Of a stretch of DNA of 64,000 nucleotides, positions 18,674 through 28,705 are shown one piece after another. The notes below the pieces were generated by a model. That model had not been told where the DNA came from, ran no database searches, and was given only the letters and a program-made list of their open reading frames with translations. How positions within the stretch are numbered: position 1 is the stretch's first letter; the number at the start of each line of letters is the position of its first letter. This stretch comes from JAIOSF01 sp047159865 (GTDB taxonomy: Bacteria > Campylobacterota > Campylobacteria > Campylobacterales > Arcobacteraceae). Location of the stretch: the NCBI RefSeq assembly GCF_047159865.1, contig NZ_AP038804.1, positions 434,001 to 498,000 of the forward strand, written 5' to 3'. The position numbers and the translations under genes were made by a program.

Positions 18674-19273
18674 TTAGTGTGAACAACATCCACCTGAAGA
18701 TTGTTCAGCAGGTTCAGATGAACAACAACCACCTTCTGAACCATGATCATGAGAATGAGCAGCAGAATCATCAGTTCCACAACTTCCTCCACCACAACAT
18801 CCACCAGCAGCAGCCATACCACCAACAACACCTGTTTGAATCTCTTCTTCAGTTGCAGCTCTTACATCTAAAATAGATACACTAAACATTAATGTCTTTC
18901 CCGCCATTGGGTGATTATAATCAATAGTTACATCATCACCAGCAATAGATTTAACAGCTACTTGAACTGTTTCTCCATTTTCACCTGTTCCATAAAGGCT
19001 CATACCTTCAACTAACTCAATTCCTGCAAATTGTTCTTTTGGAAGTACTTGTAAAGCTTCTGCATTATATTCTCCATAAGCATCAGCTGGTTGTACTAAA
19101 ACATCTGTTTTATCACCAGAATTCAAGTTTACCAATTCTTTTTCAAGTCCTGGAATAATTTGACCCATATCTGTTATAAATTCGAGAGGTGCTCCCCCTA
19201 TGTTTGTATCTAATTGTACTTTTGTTTCTGCATCATTTAATGCATATTCTATTGAAATTACTTTATTTGACAT
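18674..19273 (-). CDS. slyD: FKBP-type peptidyl-prolyl isomerase, SlyD-like
   Basis: 199 residues: an FKBP domain split by the insert-in-flap region (FITDMGQIIPGLEKELVNLNSGDKTDVLVQPADAYGEY, VKSIAGDDVTIDYNHPMAGKTLMFSVSI), then a Cys/His-rich tail (CCGGGSCG, HSHDHGSEGGCC, GGCCSH). The tail is the nickel-binding extension known from SlyD, which in related bacteria feeds hydrogenase or urease maturation. Monocistronic with a clear terminator. Confidence 0.93.
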   Translation of the reverse strand: MSNKVISIEYALNDAETKVQLDTNIGGAPLEFITDMGQIIPGLEKELVNLNSGDKTDVLVQPADAYGEYNAEALQVLPKEQFAGIELVEGMSLYGTGENGETVQVAVKSIAGDDVTIDYNHPMAGKTLMFSVSILDVRAATEEEIQTGVVGGMAAAGGCCGGGSCGTDDSAAHSHDHGSEGGCCSSEPAEQSSGGCCSH

Positions 19274-19296
19274 TATTTTCCTTTAATTATATTATA

Positions 19297-20241
19297 TTAT
19301 TTAATTTTTTTAGAAGCTTGTTTTGCTTCATTACTCTCTGGATATATATCTATTATCGTGCTGTAAAAATTTTGAGCATTTTCATTATCTCCTAATATTT
19401 CAAATGATATAGCACTATGTAAAAGTAATTTTGGCAAATACGATGCTTTGTCATAAAGCGTCATACTTGTCTTAAAATAGTGCAAAGCATTTTTATAGTT
19501 TTTTCGATAATATTCTATTTCACCCAAATAAAAGTTAGATTCAGCAGGTCGGTAATTTTTACTAACCAACTCTTGAAAAATAGGTTTTGCATTTGTAAAA
19601 TAATCTTTTTTAAAAAATGCTTTTGCTTCAACTAACAATTCTTTAGAACTTTTCGATGAAGTTTTAGTTTTAGAAATTTTTGTAGTTTTTTTTGATTGTA
19701 ATTGATCTTTATCTAATAAAGCAATAAGTTTATTAAAATCTTTTTTTGTCACATAATCATTGTTAATTTTATTTACTAAAACAACAATTTTATCAAATGA
19801 CTTTTTTAAAGTTTTTATATTCTTTTTGTTTTGTTCTATTTGAGATTTCAAAACTTCTAAATCTATATCAATTTTTTTTTGAAGACCTAATATTGATTGA
19901 GTATTCTTATCTATGTTACTTTCACTTGTTTGTCGAAGAAGCATTAAGTTCTTTTTTTGTTCATTTAAAGATTTGTAAACTTTATTGAGCTTAATACTTT
20001 CACCTTCTAACAAAGAGTCAATACCATCAACTCTTTGATTTAAATCTTGTAATTCAGATGTAGTTTTTTTTAACTTTTTTTCATTTTTTGCAACGATTTT
20101 TTTATTTTTTACTATCACTTCTTCTGTATGAGTCAAACCATAAGGTTGAGAAGACTCTAAATTCCCTGCACCAAACATTGATCTTTCAGCATACGAAACT
20201 GAAACTAAAAAAATAAATGTACTTAAAATTACTCGTATCAA
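19297..20241 (-). CDS. cpoB: Tol-Pal system coordinator CpoB/YbgF-like protein
   Basis: 314 residues: signal peptide (VILSTFIFLVSVSYAE), a long coiled coil (about 45-170, Lys/Asn-rich heptads) and C-terminal tetratricopeptide repeats (AKAFFKKDYFTNAKPIFQEL, NFYLGEIEYYRKNYKNALHYF). Periplasmic; links envelope constriction and peptidoglycan synthesis in model species. Last gene of the tolQRAB-pal-cpoB cluster. Confidence 0.88.
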   Translation of the reverse strand: MIRVILSTFIFLVSVSYAERSMFGAGNLESSQPYGLTHTEEVIVKNKKIVAKNEKKLKKTTSELQDLNQRVDGIDSLLEGESIKLNKVYKSLNEQKKNLMLLRQTSESNIDKNTQSILGLQKKIDIDLEVLKSQIEQNKKNIKTLKKSFDKIVVLVNKINNDYVTKKDFNKLIALLDKDQLQSKKTTKISKTKTSSKSSKELLVEAKAFFKKDYFTNAKPIFQELVSKNYRPAESNFYLGEIEYYRKNYKNALHYFKTSMTLYDKASYLPKLLLHSAISFEILGDNENAQNFYSTIIDIYPESNEAKQASKKIK

Positions 20242-20254
20242 AAAAAACTCTTAA

Positions 20255-20860
20255 CTATGGTAATAATCTGTAATCAACTCTTCTGTTCATTTTCCAACAA
20301 GCAGTATTTTTTTGTGTACAAACAGGATTACTTTCACCAAAACTTACCATAACAATTCTTTTTTCATCAATACCGTCTGCAATTAAAGCATCTTTTGTAG
20401 CTTTAGCTCTTTTTAATCCCAATGCATAGTTGTATTCATCACTACCCCATTCATCACAATTACCTTCAAGTTTAATCTTTAAATCATTATATGATTGAGC
20501 AGTTTCATCAATTTTACTGTAATTTGATGTTGCAACTTCTCTCATATCATCATTTAATTTATATTTATCGAATGCAAAATGTACTGATTCTAACAAAACA
20601 ACTTTTCCGTCTACATCACTTTTTACAGTATTAACAGAACTATTTGTAATTTTTTGTAATCTATCATTAGCATCTGTCATGTTTTGATTGATTGAAGATG
20701 TTACCATTGTTGATTCATCTGAAACAGCAACTTCATCAATTCTTTGATCAACATTTGATGCAACTGTACTATCATCGTACTCTACATCTTTAGATGCACA
20801 CCCAGCTAACAAACCTAACGCACATACACTTAACAATGTATTTTTTAAAAGACTTTTCAT
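20255..20860 (-). CDS. pal: Peptidoglycan-associated lipoprotein Pal
   Basis: 201 residues. Lipobox LGLLAGC (acylated Cys at about 21). The C-terminal OmpA-like domain has FDKYKLNDDM, LEGNCDEWGSDEYNYALGLKRA and VSFGESNPVC, the peptidoglycan-binding site. Outer-membrane anchor of the Tol-Pal system. 13 bases upstream of cpoB. Confidence 0.95.
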   Translation of the reverse strand: MKSLLKNTLLSVCALGLLAGCASKDVEYDDSTVASNVDQRIDEVAVSDESTMVTSSINQNMTDANDRLQKITNSSVNTVKSDVDGKVVLLESVHFAFDKYKLNDDMREVATSNYSKIDETAQSYNDLKIKLEGNCDEWGSDEYNYALGLKRAKATKDALIADGIDEKRIVMVSFGESNPVCTQKNTACWKMNRRVDYRLLP

Positions 20861-20922
20861 AATTATTCCTTAATTAAATTTATTTTATACATTCTACACT
20901 ATAGATACTTAAATTAAAATAA

Positions 20923-22191
20923 CTACCAATCTATAGATTGTAACTTACCTGTCTTTAATGGGAAAAGAAAACTTTTGTTGTAATTTAATCGTATAATTCC
21001 TAAATAACTTTTATCAGTACTCTTTATAAATAGTACAGATTCTCCATTTGAAGAAAATTTTGGAAACTGATTTCGTCCATCTGTTGTAAGCCTTCTTACA
21101 TAATCACTTTTAGTAGAAATCATATAGAGATTAAATGTATTAGAACCAAACTCATTATCAGATTCTCTACTAGAGTAAACGATGTAGTCATCTGATGTAG
21201 TTGATTGCGAATTATTTCTACCATGATAAATCATTCTTTCAACTCCATTTTGACCAATCTTTTTTGCAAATATATTTGGATATTTTAATCTATCAGATAC
21301 AAATACAATTTTACTATCATTTTCTACAAAGTTACCACCTACATCGATTCCTGTGTAATAGGTAATTCTCTTTTTAATTTTTGTCTCTGTATCGTAAATA
21401 TAAATATCTGGCTGAGAATTTGGAGCCATTGTTAAAACTAATTTTTTTCCATCATCACTTACATCAGAACAAACAATCATCCCATCACTTGTAAGGAGTA
21501 GTTCAAGTTTATTTGTATAAAGATTTTGTTTAATTAAAGAAGGTATTTCACCTCTGTAACTAGTATAATAAAAAGCATTTTGCTCAGAACTTGCCCATTT
21601 TGGAAAAATATTCAATCCACCTTTTACAACAACTTTCTGATATGTTAATGTATAATCAGAAATAACAATTTCACTCGTTTTTGAATCTAAGTATCGTGAA
21701 AATATTACAAACTTATCCATCCAATCAATTGATGGTGCTTTTAGATAACTGTTTATATCTATTGCAATTTTATGTGCTAAAAATGGATATCTTGCAAATG
21801 ACCCTGTTGTATACGACTTGTTCTGTACAAGAATATTTGAGTTTACATCATAAAGTTTAGTATTAACTATATATCTTTGTTCACTATCTTTTGTTACTTG
21901 AAATACTAAATACAAATCTATTTCATTATCTCTTAAAACTTTATACTGTGGTGTTTCATTAAAATTTGTTTTTACTATTGCAAGACTATCATTAAAATGA
22001 CCACTTACTTGTAAATCTTTTTGAATTAATTTTAATAATTTTATATCAATAGAATTTATATTCTGTGAATCATTTGCAGTAACAATATTGATTGTTGGAA
22101 GTGAAGACTTATTTTTAACTATCTCCATTGTGGCATCTACTGAAAATGCAAACTGAAAAAATACTAGAAAAAGTAAAATTATTTTATTCAT
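20923..22191 (-). CDS. tolB: Tol-Pal system translocation protein TolB
   Basis: 422 residues: signal peptide (IILLFLVFFQFAFSVDA), N-terminal alpha/beta domain and a six-bladed beta-propeller with repeated D(I/L)Y-type and VFVSDR/YSSRES/LFIKS strands. Periplasmic partner of Pal and TolA. It lies 2 bases after tolA. Confidence 0.93.
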   Translation of the reverse strand: MNKIILLFLVFFQFAFSVDATMEIVKNKSSLPTINIVTANDSQNINSIDIKLLKLIQKDLQVSGHFNDSLAIVKTNFNETPQYKVLRDNEIDLYLVFQVTKDSEQRYIVNTKLYDVNSNILVQNKSYTTGSFARYPFLAHKIAIDINSYLKAPSIDWMDKFVIFSRYLDSKTSEIVISDYTLTYQKVVVKGGLNIFPKWASSEQNAFYYTSYRGEIPSLIKQNLYTNKLELLLTSDGMIVCSDVSDDGKKLVLTMAPNSQPDIYIYDTETKIKKRITYYTGIDVGGNFVENDSKIVFVSDRLKYPNIFAKKIGQNGVERMIYHGRNNSQSTTSDDYIVYSSRESDNEFGSNTFNLYMISTKSDYVRRLTTDGRNQFPKFSSNGESVLFIKSTDKSYLGIIRLNYNKSFLFPLKTGKLQSIDW

Positions 22192-22193
22192 TA

Positions 22194-22940
22194 TTATCCT
22201 TTTGATTGAAATGTAATTTCAATATTAACTGTTTTATTTTTTGGACTTATTGGATATTTTTTTAAAGTCTCATTATTTAAAAATTCTGTTATTTGATTAT
22301 CAAATCCCATATTACCAGAATATTGTATAAATTTATAACTAAATTTACCATTATTAAAAATTATTATGTTAACTTTAACTTTAAGATCATTTTGGAAAAT
22401 AGTTGGTTGCCATCTATTTGATAATATTTGATAAATTTTACTATAATATGGATCTTGATTTTCAGATGATTTTTCCATTGTCACAGTATTATTAGCAGTT
22501 TTAGTCACTTTATTTTCTGTTAATTTCGATAAAACTAATTTTTTAGTTTTTCGTTCTTTTTCAAATTTTGATTTAAATCTACTTGAAATACTACTATTCT
22601 TTACATTTAGTACTTTATCTTTACTGGTACTTTTTACATTTGTTTTAACATTTGCAAATAACGATTTTAAGTTTGTTCTTTTTTTAATACTACTTGATGT
22701 AGTTTTCTTAACAACTTTTTTAGCAATTTTAGTATTTTTTTGATTACTTTGAATCTTTATTTTTTCTTTACTTGGCGCTACATCCAAAATAACATCTAGT
22801 TGTAATACAGTATTTTTCACTGTTGCATTAATTTTTTTTACTTCATTTGTTTTTAAATAAACTAAAAAACTTAATATTAAAATAATGTATATTGCCAATG
22901 CTGCAATAGCAGAATAAATTAACTCTTGTTTATTAGCCAT
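22194..22940 (-). CDS. tolA: TolA/TonB-type energy transducer
   Basis: 248 residues: short cytosolic tail, one membrane helix (LIYSAIAALAIYIILILSFLVYL), a Lys/Ser/Thr-rich linker (about 55-160) and a C-terminal TonB/TolA-like domain (YYSKIYQILSNRWQP, IIFNNGKFSYKFIQYSGN). Much shorter than enterobacterial TolA. Position between tolR (8-base overlap) and tolB decides the name. Confidence 0.88.
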   Translation of the reverse strand: MANKQELIYSAIAALAIYIILILSFLVYLKTNEVKKINATVKNTVLQLDVILDVAPSKEKIKIQSNQKNTKIAKKVVKKTTSSSIKKRTNLKSLFANVKTNVKSTSKDKVLNVKNSSISSRFKSKFEKERKTKKLVLSKLTENKVTKTANNTVTMEKSSENQDPYYSKIYQILSNRWQPTIFQNDLKVKVNIIIFNNGKFSYKFIQYSGNMGFDNQITEFLNNETLKKYPISPKNKTVNIEITFQSKG

Positions 22941-23322
22941 CAGTTATAAGTGCAACTTTAAAAAAACCAGCTTCTTTTACTGTTTTTAAAATATAAACGA
23001 CATCTTCATATTTTAAACCTTTATCTGCTCTTATATGAACTGATATATCTCTATTTTTATTTTTAGAAAATAAAATAAAATTATCTGCAAAATTATCAAA
23101 TGGATACTTTTTCTTATTAACAATAACTTCCCGTAAACTGTTAACAGATATATCTATTTTTTTTAGTTGTTGTATTTTTTGAGATTTACTTCCCTTAGGA
23201 AGATTTATATTTTCTTCATATTCTAAAACGGGAGCAGTTACCATAAGAATTGCTAACAAAACTAACATTACATCGACTAAGGGTGTAATATTTAATTCTG
23301 GTTTATTATTATAATCATACAC
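22933..23322 (-). CDS. tolR: Tol-Pal motor protein TolR (ExbD family)
   Basis: 129 residues with one N-terminal membrane helix containing the ion-coupling Asp (LNITPLVDVMLVLLAILMVTAP), then a periplasmic domain ending in ADKGLKYEDVVYILKTVKEAG. Works with TolQ to drive TolA by the proton gradient. Gap to tolQ is 4 bases. Confidence 0.94.
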   Translation of the reverse strand: MYDYNNKPELNITPLVDVMLVLLAILMVTAPVLEYEENINLPKGSKSQKIQQLKKIDISVNSLREVIVNKKKYPFDNFADNFILFSKNKNRDISVHIRADKGLKYEDVVYILKTVKEAGFFKVALITDG

Positions 23323-23326
23323 TTAA

Positions 23327-23890
23327 TTAGTTCCTTGTTATGATTATATCGATTTGAGATCTAATGTAAGTATTAAACTCATAAACCTTTCGTGTAAGAA
23401 TCTGGTGAAATGTATATGCAAATATTGCAACAAAAATTCCTGCAGCAGTAGCAACTAAGGCTTCACTAATAGCTGGTGCAATAACAGAAAAACTCACTTT
23501 ACTTGCAGTAGAAAACTTTGCAAATGATTCCAAAATACCAACGACTGTACCAAACAAACCTATAAAGGGAGCAGTTGAAGAGATAATTGACAACCATGAA
23601 ATACCACTACTTGCTTCTCTTACTAAAGAAGTCTCACAAACATTTAAGAACTCTTTAGAAACAGGTGCTTTATTTAAACATTGTCCAATCTTAGATAAAG
23701 GATTGATATACGATTCTCTAGATAAAAGAGAATTAAGATTATTTATTTCAGTTGCAACATATCCAATTAACTGAAAATATTTATATAAATATATCCAAAA
23801 AACCATTATAAAATAGATTGATAGTAGTACCAATACCCCTAGAGATATAGCACTACTATTATTAAAATAATTTAATATTGTATCAATCAT
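23327..23890 (-). CDS. tolQ: Tol-Pal motor protein TolQ (ExbB family)
   Basis: 187 residues with three membrane segments (LGVLVLLSIYFIMVFWIYLY; WLSIISSTAPFIGLFGTVVGILESF; APAISEALVATAAGIFVAIFAYTF). The last two are the conserved MotA/TolQ/ExbB core. The gene starts 8 bases after the atpC stop on the same strand, so the Tol cluster is probably read partly from the ATP synthase operon. Confidence 0.94.
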   Translation of the reverse strand: MIDTILNYFNNSSAISLGVLVLLSIYFIMVFWIYLYKYFQLIGYVATEINNLNSLLSRESYINPLSKIGQCLNKAPVSKEFLNVCETSLVREASSGISWLSIISSTAPFIGLFGTVVGILESFAKFSTASKVSFSVIAPAISEALVATAAGIFVAIFAYTFHQILTRKVYEFNTYIRSQIDIIITRN

Positions 23891-23898
23891 ATTTATAC

Positions 23899-24282
23899 TT
23901 AACTAAAAGAATTTATCTTAGCTTCAACTGCAGCCATAGATACATTTGAGTCTTGAACAGAGCTCACTAACTCTTTTGCTAGTTTTAATTTTTCAGAAAT
24001 ATCTGATTCTGCATCACCAGAAGATAAAGATACTGCACCATCAACTAAAACATCTACAGAATCTTCAGAAACTTTTACATGTCCCCAGTTAATAGCAACA
24101 GCTTCTGTTGAAGCATCTTTTTTCAATATTTCAATAACACCAACTGTTAAAGAAGACACTAAAGAAGAATGACTTGGTAAAACTCCAAACTCTCCCTCTT
24201 TTCCAGGAAGAGTTACAGATTTAACATCACTATTAAATATTTCTCCGTTTGGTGTAACTATTGATAATTTAATTGTATCCAT
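23899..24282 (-). CDS. atpC: ATP synthase epsilon subunit
   Basis: 127 residues. MDTIKLSIVTPNGEIFNSDVKSVTLPGKEGEFGVLPSHSSLVSSL is the epsilon beta-sandwich, with the C-terminal helical hairpin after residue 88. Part of the F1 central stalk. Last atp gene. Confidence 0.95.
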   Translation of the reverse strand: MDTIKLSIVTPNGEIFNSDVKSVTLPGKEGEFGVLPSHSSLVSSLTVGVIEILKKDASTEAVAINWGHVKVSEDSVDVLVDGAVSLSSGDAESDISEKLKLAKELVSSVQDSNVSMAAVEAKINSFS

Positions 24283-24302
24283 ATTTTTACCTTTTAAGCT
24301 TA

Positions 24303-25691
24303 CTAAGCTTTCATACCTTCTGCTTTTGCAATTGCTTCATCAATTCCACCAACCATGTAGAACGCTTTTTCTGGCATATGATCATAAGAACCATCTAAGA
24401 TACCTTTAAATCCTTTGATAGTATCAGCAAGCTCAACATATTTACCAGGACTTCCTGTAAATACTTCAGCAACGAAGAATGGCTGAGATAAGAATTTTTC
24501 AACTTTTCTTGCTCTTTCAACAACAAGTTTATCAGCTTCAGATAATTCATCCATACCAAGAATCGCAATGATATCTTGTAAATCTTTGAATTTTTGTAAA
24601 AGTGCTTGAACACCTCTAGCTGTTTCATAATGCTCATCACCTAAAACATCTGCAGAAAGAATTCTTGAAGTAGAATCTAGTGGATCAACCGCTGGATAAA
24701 TACCTTTTTCTGCAATTTTTCTGTTAAGTACTGTAGTTGCATCTAAGTGAGCAAAAACAGAAGCAGGAGCTGGATCTGTTAAGTCATCCGCTGGTACATA
24801 AACAGCTTGAACTGAAGTAATAGAACCTTTTTTAGTTGTAGTAATTCTTTCTTGTAATGCACCCATCTCTCTTGCTAATGTTGGTTGGTAACCAACAGCT
24901 GAAGGGATTCTTCCTAAAAGAGCTGACATCTCAGAACCTGATTGTGCAAATCTAAAGATGTTATCTACGAACATTAAAACATCAAGACCTTTTTCATCTC
25001 TAAAGTACTCAGCCATAGTAAGACCAGTTAAAGCAATTCTATTTCTTGCTCCTGGAGGCTCACTCATTTGACCATAACATAAAGCAACTTTATCAAGTAC
25101 ATTTGATTCTTTCATCTCATAGTAAAGGTCATTTCCTTCTCTTGTTCTTTCACCAACACCAGCAAATACAGAGTAACCATCATGTTTAAATGCAACATTA
25201 TGAATAAGCTCCATGATAATAACTGTTTTACCAACACCAGCACCACCAAATAGTCCAACTTTACCACCCTTAGCGTAAGGAGCAAGTAAATCAACTACTT
25301 TGATACCTGTTTCAAACATCTCTGTAGATGTAGATTGCTCTTCAAAAGATGGAGCTTCTCTGTGAATTGACATTCTTGGAGCATCTTCAGAAACTGCAGA
25401 ACCTTCATCAACTGGTTCTCCAATAACATTAAAAATTCTACCTAGAACTTCTTCTCCAACTGGAACCATAATTGGAGCACCAGTAGCAACTACTTTTGTT
25501 CCTCTTGTTAAACCCTCAGTCATATCCATAGCAATAGTTCTAACTCTACTATCACCGATATGCGCTGCTACTTCTAATACTAATTTTTCTTTAGTACCAG
25601 GTACTTCTATTGCATCATTTATTGCAGGTAGGTATCCGTCGAATTCAACATCAACAACTGGACCCATAATCTGAATTATTTTACCTTCCAT
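24303..25691 (-). CDS. atpD: ATP synthase beta subunit
   Basis: 462 residues, catalytic F1 subunit. P-loop GGAGVGKTVIIMELI, catalytic-site GERTREGNDLYYEM (arginine and glutamate), the ALLGRIPSAVGYQPTLA signature and DELSEADK (DELSEED-like) are all present. 20 bases downstream of atpG. Confidence 0.98.
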   Translation of the reverse strand: MEGKIIQIMGPVVDVEFDGYLPAINDAIEVPGTKEKLVLEVAAHIGDSRVRTIAMDMTEGLTRGTKVVATGAPIMVPVGEEVLGRIFNVIGEPVDEGSAVSEDAPRMSIHREAPSFEEQSTSTEMFETGIKVVDLLAPYAKGGKVGLFGGAGVGKTVIIMELIHNVAFKHDGYSVFAGVGERTREGNDLYYEMKESNVLDKVALCYGQMSEPPGARNRIALTGLTMAEYFRDEKGLDVLMFVDNIFRFAQSGSEMSALLGRIPSAVGYQPTLAREMGALQERITTTKKGSITSVQAVYVPADDLTDPAPASVFAHLDATTVLNRKIAEKGIYPAVDPLDSTSRILSADVLGDEHYETARGVQALLQKFKDLQDIIAILGMDELSEADKLVVERARKVEKFLSQPFFVAEVFTGSPGKYVELADTIKGFKGILDGSYDHMPEKAFYMVGGIDEAIAKAEGMKA

Positions 25692-25709
25692 ATATCCTAT
25701 TCCTTTCTA

Positions 25710-26597
25710 TTACTTCATTGATTCAACACCAGAAATAATCTCAATTAATTCTGTTGTAATCGCTGCTTGTCTTGCTTTATTAAACTCAACTGTTAAATCG
25801 TTAACTCTCTCTTTTGCATTATTTGTTGCATTTTCCATAGCTTGCATACGAGCACTATGCTCAGCAGCTAAAGAATCAATCAAAGAATAATACATATTAA
25901 AATCAACATATTTTACAGTTAATTCATTTAAAATCTCTTCATCATCATCTGGCTCAATATCTAACATCGAAGATGCTTCTTCAGCAACAGAAACTTCATC
26001 TAAAGATACTGGTAATAATTGTTTAACTTTTAGCTCTTGTGTAAGCATATTTAAAAAACCATTATATACCATGATAACTTTATCTGTAGTACCATTGTTA
26101 AAATCTTCATAAGCATCTTTTATAAAATCAGATGCTTTTTCATAAGTTGGTGCAGAAGTTAAGCCAACTATGCTATCAAATAAATCAATATTCTGAAAAT
26201 TAAAGTAATCTATCCCTTTTCTTCCAGCAGCTCTTAATCTTACAGTAGCACCTTTTGAAGTATGTTCCTCAATTAGTCCTTTAACTGCTTTTATTGTAGT
26301 AACATTAAAACCACCACAAAGACCTTTATCAGCTGTTACAAAAACAACATCAACTACTTTTGGAGTATCATTAGATACAAAAGCTCTATTTAAATTATCT
26401 TCATCTTGAACTCTACTAATTCTCGTAGCAATTTCTGATAAAATATTGTTTATTTTTAAAGCATAACTTTTTGCTTGTTCTGACAATTGTTGTGTTCGTC
26501 GTAACTTAGCAGAAGAAACAAGCTTCATAGCTTTAGTTGTCTTCTGTGTATTTTTAACACTTTTAATTTGTCTTGAAATATCTTTTAAGTTAGCCAT
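25710..26597 (-). CDS. atpG: ATP synthase gamma subunit
   Basis: 295 residues. N-terminal helix ISRQIKSVKNTQKTTKAMKLVSSAKLRR, VFVTADKGLCGGFN, and C-terminal helix ending ITTELIEIISG, which form the rotating coiled coil. Between atpA and atpD as usual. Confidence 0.97.
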   Translation of the reverse strand: MANLKDISRQIKSVKNTQKTTKAMKLVSSAKLRRTQQLSEQAKSYALKINNILSEIATRISRVQDEDNLNRAFVSNDTPKVVDVVFVTADKGLCGGFNVTTIKAVKGLIEEHTSKGATVRLRAAGRKGIDYFNFQNIDLFDSIVGLTSAPTYEKASDFIKDAYEDFNNGTTDKVIMVYNGFLNMLTQELKVKQLLPVSLDEVSVAEEASSMLDIEPDDDEEILNELTVKYVDFNMYYSLIDSLAAEHSARMQAMENATNNAKERVNDLTVEFNKARQAAITTELIEIISGVESMK

Positions 26598-26606
26598 AGT
26601 AATTCC

Positions 26607-28124
26607 TTAGTCAGCTTTAAAAATGTTTTTGAACTCATTTATTGCTGTTTCAAGAACTTCTTTGATATCATCATCAACTTTTTTCTTAGCATTTAAATCT
26701 GTAATTAAACTTGAATATTTAGATTCAATAAATTCATGGAATTCAGTTTCAAATCTAACTACATCAGAAGGATCAATATCATCAATGAATCCATTAACAC
26801 CAGCATATAAAATAGTAACTTGTTTTTCAATTACAAGTGGTTTATTTACACCTTGTTTTAATAGTTCAACCATTCGTTGACCTCTTTCTAATTGAGCTCT
26901 AGTTGAAGCATCTAAATCTGAAGCAAATTGTGCGAATGCCTCTAATTCTCTAAATTGTGCAAGATCAAGTTTTAGTGTACCTGCAACTTGTTTAGTAGCT
27001 TTAATTTGTGCTGCACCACCAACTCTAGATACTGATAAACCTACATTAATAGCTGGTCTGATACCTGAGTTAAATAGTTCAGTTTCTAAGAAGATTTGAC
27101 CATCTGTAATAGAAATAACATTTGTTGGAATATATGCCGCAACATCTCCAGCTTGTGTTTCAACGATTGGTAAAGCAGTTAAAGATCCACCACCTAATTC
27201 ATCATTAACTTTAGCAGCTCTTTCTAATAATCTTGAGTGAAGGTAAAAAACATCACCTGGATATGCTTCTCGACCTGGAGGTCTTCTAAGTAATAAAGAC
27301 ATCTCTCTATATGCAACAGCATGTTTAGATAAATCATCATATACGATTAATGCATGTTGTCCATTATCTCTAAAGTACTCACCCATTGTAACACCTGTAT
27401 ATGGTGCCAAAAATTGAAGTGCAGAAGATTCCGATGCATTTGCAGTAACTATAGTTGTATACTCCATTGCCCCAGCAGCCTCTAAAGCTCCAACAATATT
27501 AGCAATAGTAGATGCTTTTTGACCAATAGCAACATAGATACATTTAACATCTTGTCCCTTTTGATTAATAATAGCATCAATAGCAACAGTAGTTTTACCT
27601 GTTTGTCTATCACCAATAATAAGCTCTCTTTGACCTCTTCCGATTGGAACAAGTGCATCAATAGCTTTAATACCTGTAACTAATGGTTCATGAACAGATT
27701 TTCTAGCCATAATTCCAGGAGCTTTTTCTTCTACAAATTTCTTTTCAGTAGCTTCAATAACACCTTTACCATCAACTGGTTCACCAAGTGCATTTACAAC
27801 TCTACCAAGTGCATTAGGACCTACTGGTACTTCAAGAAGTTCACCAAGTCTTTTACAAGATGTCCCTTCTCTTAAACCTTCACTTGAACCTAAAACAACA
27901 ACACCTACAGCTGCTTCTTCTAAGTTTTGAGCAAGTCCTCTTGCACCATTTTCGAACTCAACTAACTCTCCAGCCATAACATTACTTAGTCCGTAAACTT
28001 TAGCAATACCATCAGCAAAAGATATTATCTTTCCTGTTTCGTTAACATCTACATTTAATTCAAAATTATCTATTCTTTCTTTTATAATAGAACTGATTTC
28101 ATCTGCTTGAATCTTTGTACTCAT
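26607..28124 (-). CDS. atpA: ATP synthase alpha subunit
   Basis: 505 residues. P-loop GDRQTGKTTVAID, the PGREAYPGDVFYLHSRLLERAAK segment and the noncatalytic-site Arg in GLSVSRVGGAAQ identify alpha. Full length with RBS GGAGAAATTT before ATG. Confidence 0.98.
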   Translation of the reverse strand: MSTKIQADEISSIIKERIDNFELNVDVNETGKIISFADGIAKVYGLSNVMAGELVEFENGARGLAQNLEEAAVGVVVLGSSEGLREGTSCKRLGELLEVPVGPNALGRVVNALGEPVDGKGVIEATEKKFVEEKAPGIMARKSVHEPLVTGIKAIDALVPIGRGQRELIIGDRQTGKTTVAIDAIINQKGQDVKCIYVAIGQKASTIANIVGALEAAGAMEYTTIVTANASESSALQFLAPYTGVTMGEYFRDNGQHALIVYDDLSKHAVAYREMSLLLRRPPGREAYPGDVFYLHSRLLERAAKVNDELGGGSLTALPIVETQAGDVAAYIPTNVISITDGQIFLETELFNSGIRPAINVGLSVSRVGGAAQIKATKQVAGTLKLDLAQFRELEAFAQFASDLDASTRAQLERGQRMVELLKQGVNKPLVIEKQVTILYAGVNGFIDDIDPSDVVRFETEFHEFIESKYSSLITDLNAKKKVDDDIKEVLETAINEFKNIFKAD

Positions 28125-28174
28125 TAAATTTCTCCTTTGTATTTTTACTTTTATTTATAGCAAGACATGTTTGT

Positions 28175-28705
28175 CTAAACTGCTTTTAAAATATGATCAA
28201 TCATTTGTGATTTTAATCTGCTTTTTGCAAAACCAACTTCAACACCTAGTCCATCAATAGAAACTTTTACACCATCATAATCACAAATATTTTGAGTTAA
28301 CTCTAAATCAACTTTAAACTTTTGAGAAAATTGTGCTTTTATAGTATCTACATCACTTTTTTCTAACTCTTCGTTTGTATAAATTATACCTTTGAACGAA
28401 TTATTCAGAACTGACAATTCTAGTTCTATTTCGTTTACAATTGATGGTATAATAGGTAATCTTTTATTATCACCTAAAACTTTTACTAAATTTGTTGTTG
28501 CTTCGCTACATTTATCAATAAAAGATAAAATAAGTTCAACTTTTTTACTACTTTCCACTTCAGTTGAAGAGATAATTAATAAAAATTTTTCATCAGAAAA
28601 TGCATTTGAAATCTCTTTCAATTCATTATACACTGTTGTTAAACTTTCTTTATCTCTATCAGACATTAAAGCTTTTACATATCTTTTTGCAACTAAATCA
28701 ATCAT
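28175..28705 (-). CDS. atpH: ATP synthase delta subunit
   Basis: 176 residues. MIDLVAKRYVKALMS at the N-terminus, and VGLGVEVGFAKSRLKSQMIDHI-type end (ISIDGLGVEVGFAKSRLK) typical of delta. Peripheral stalk connector. It starts where atpF ends. Confidence 0.94.
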   Translation of the reverse strand: MIDLVAKRYVKALMSDRDKESLTTVYNELKEISNAFSDEKFLLIISSTEVESSKKVELILSFIDKCSEATTNLVKVLGDNKRLPIIPSIVNEIELELSVLNNSFKGIIYTNEELEKSDVDTIKAQFSQKFKVDLELTQNICDYDGVKVSIDGLGVEVGFAKSRLKSQMIDHILKAV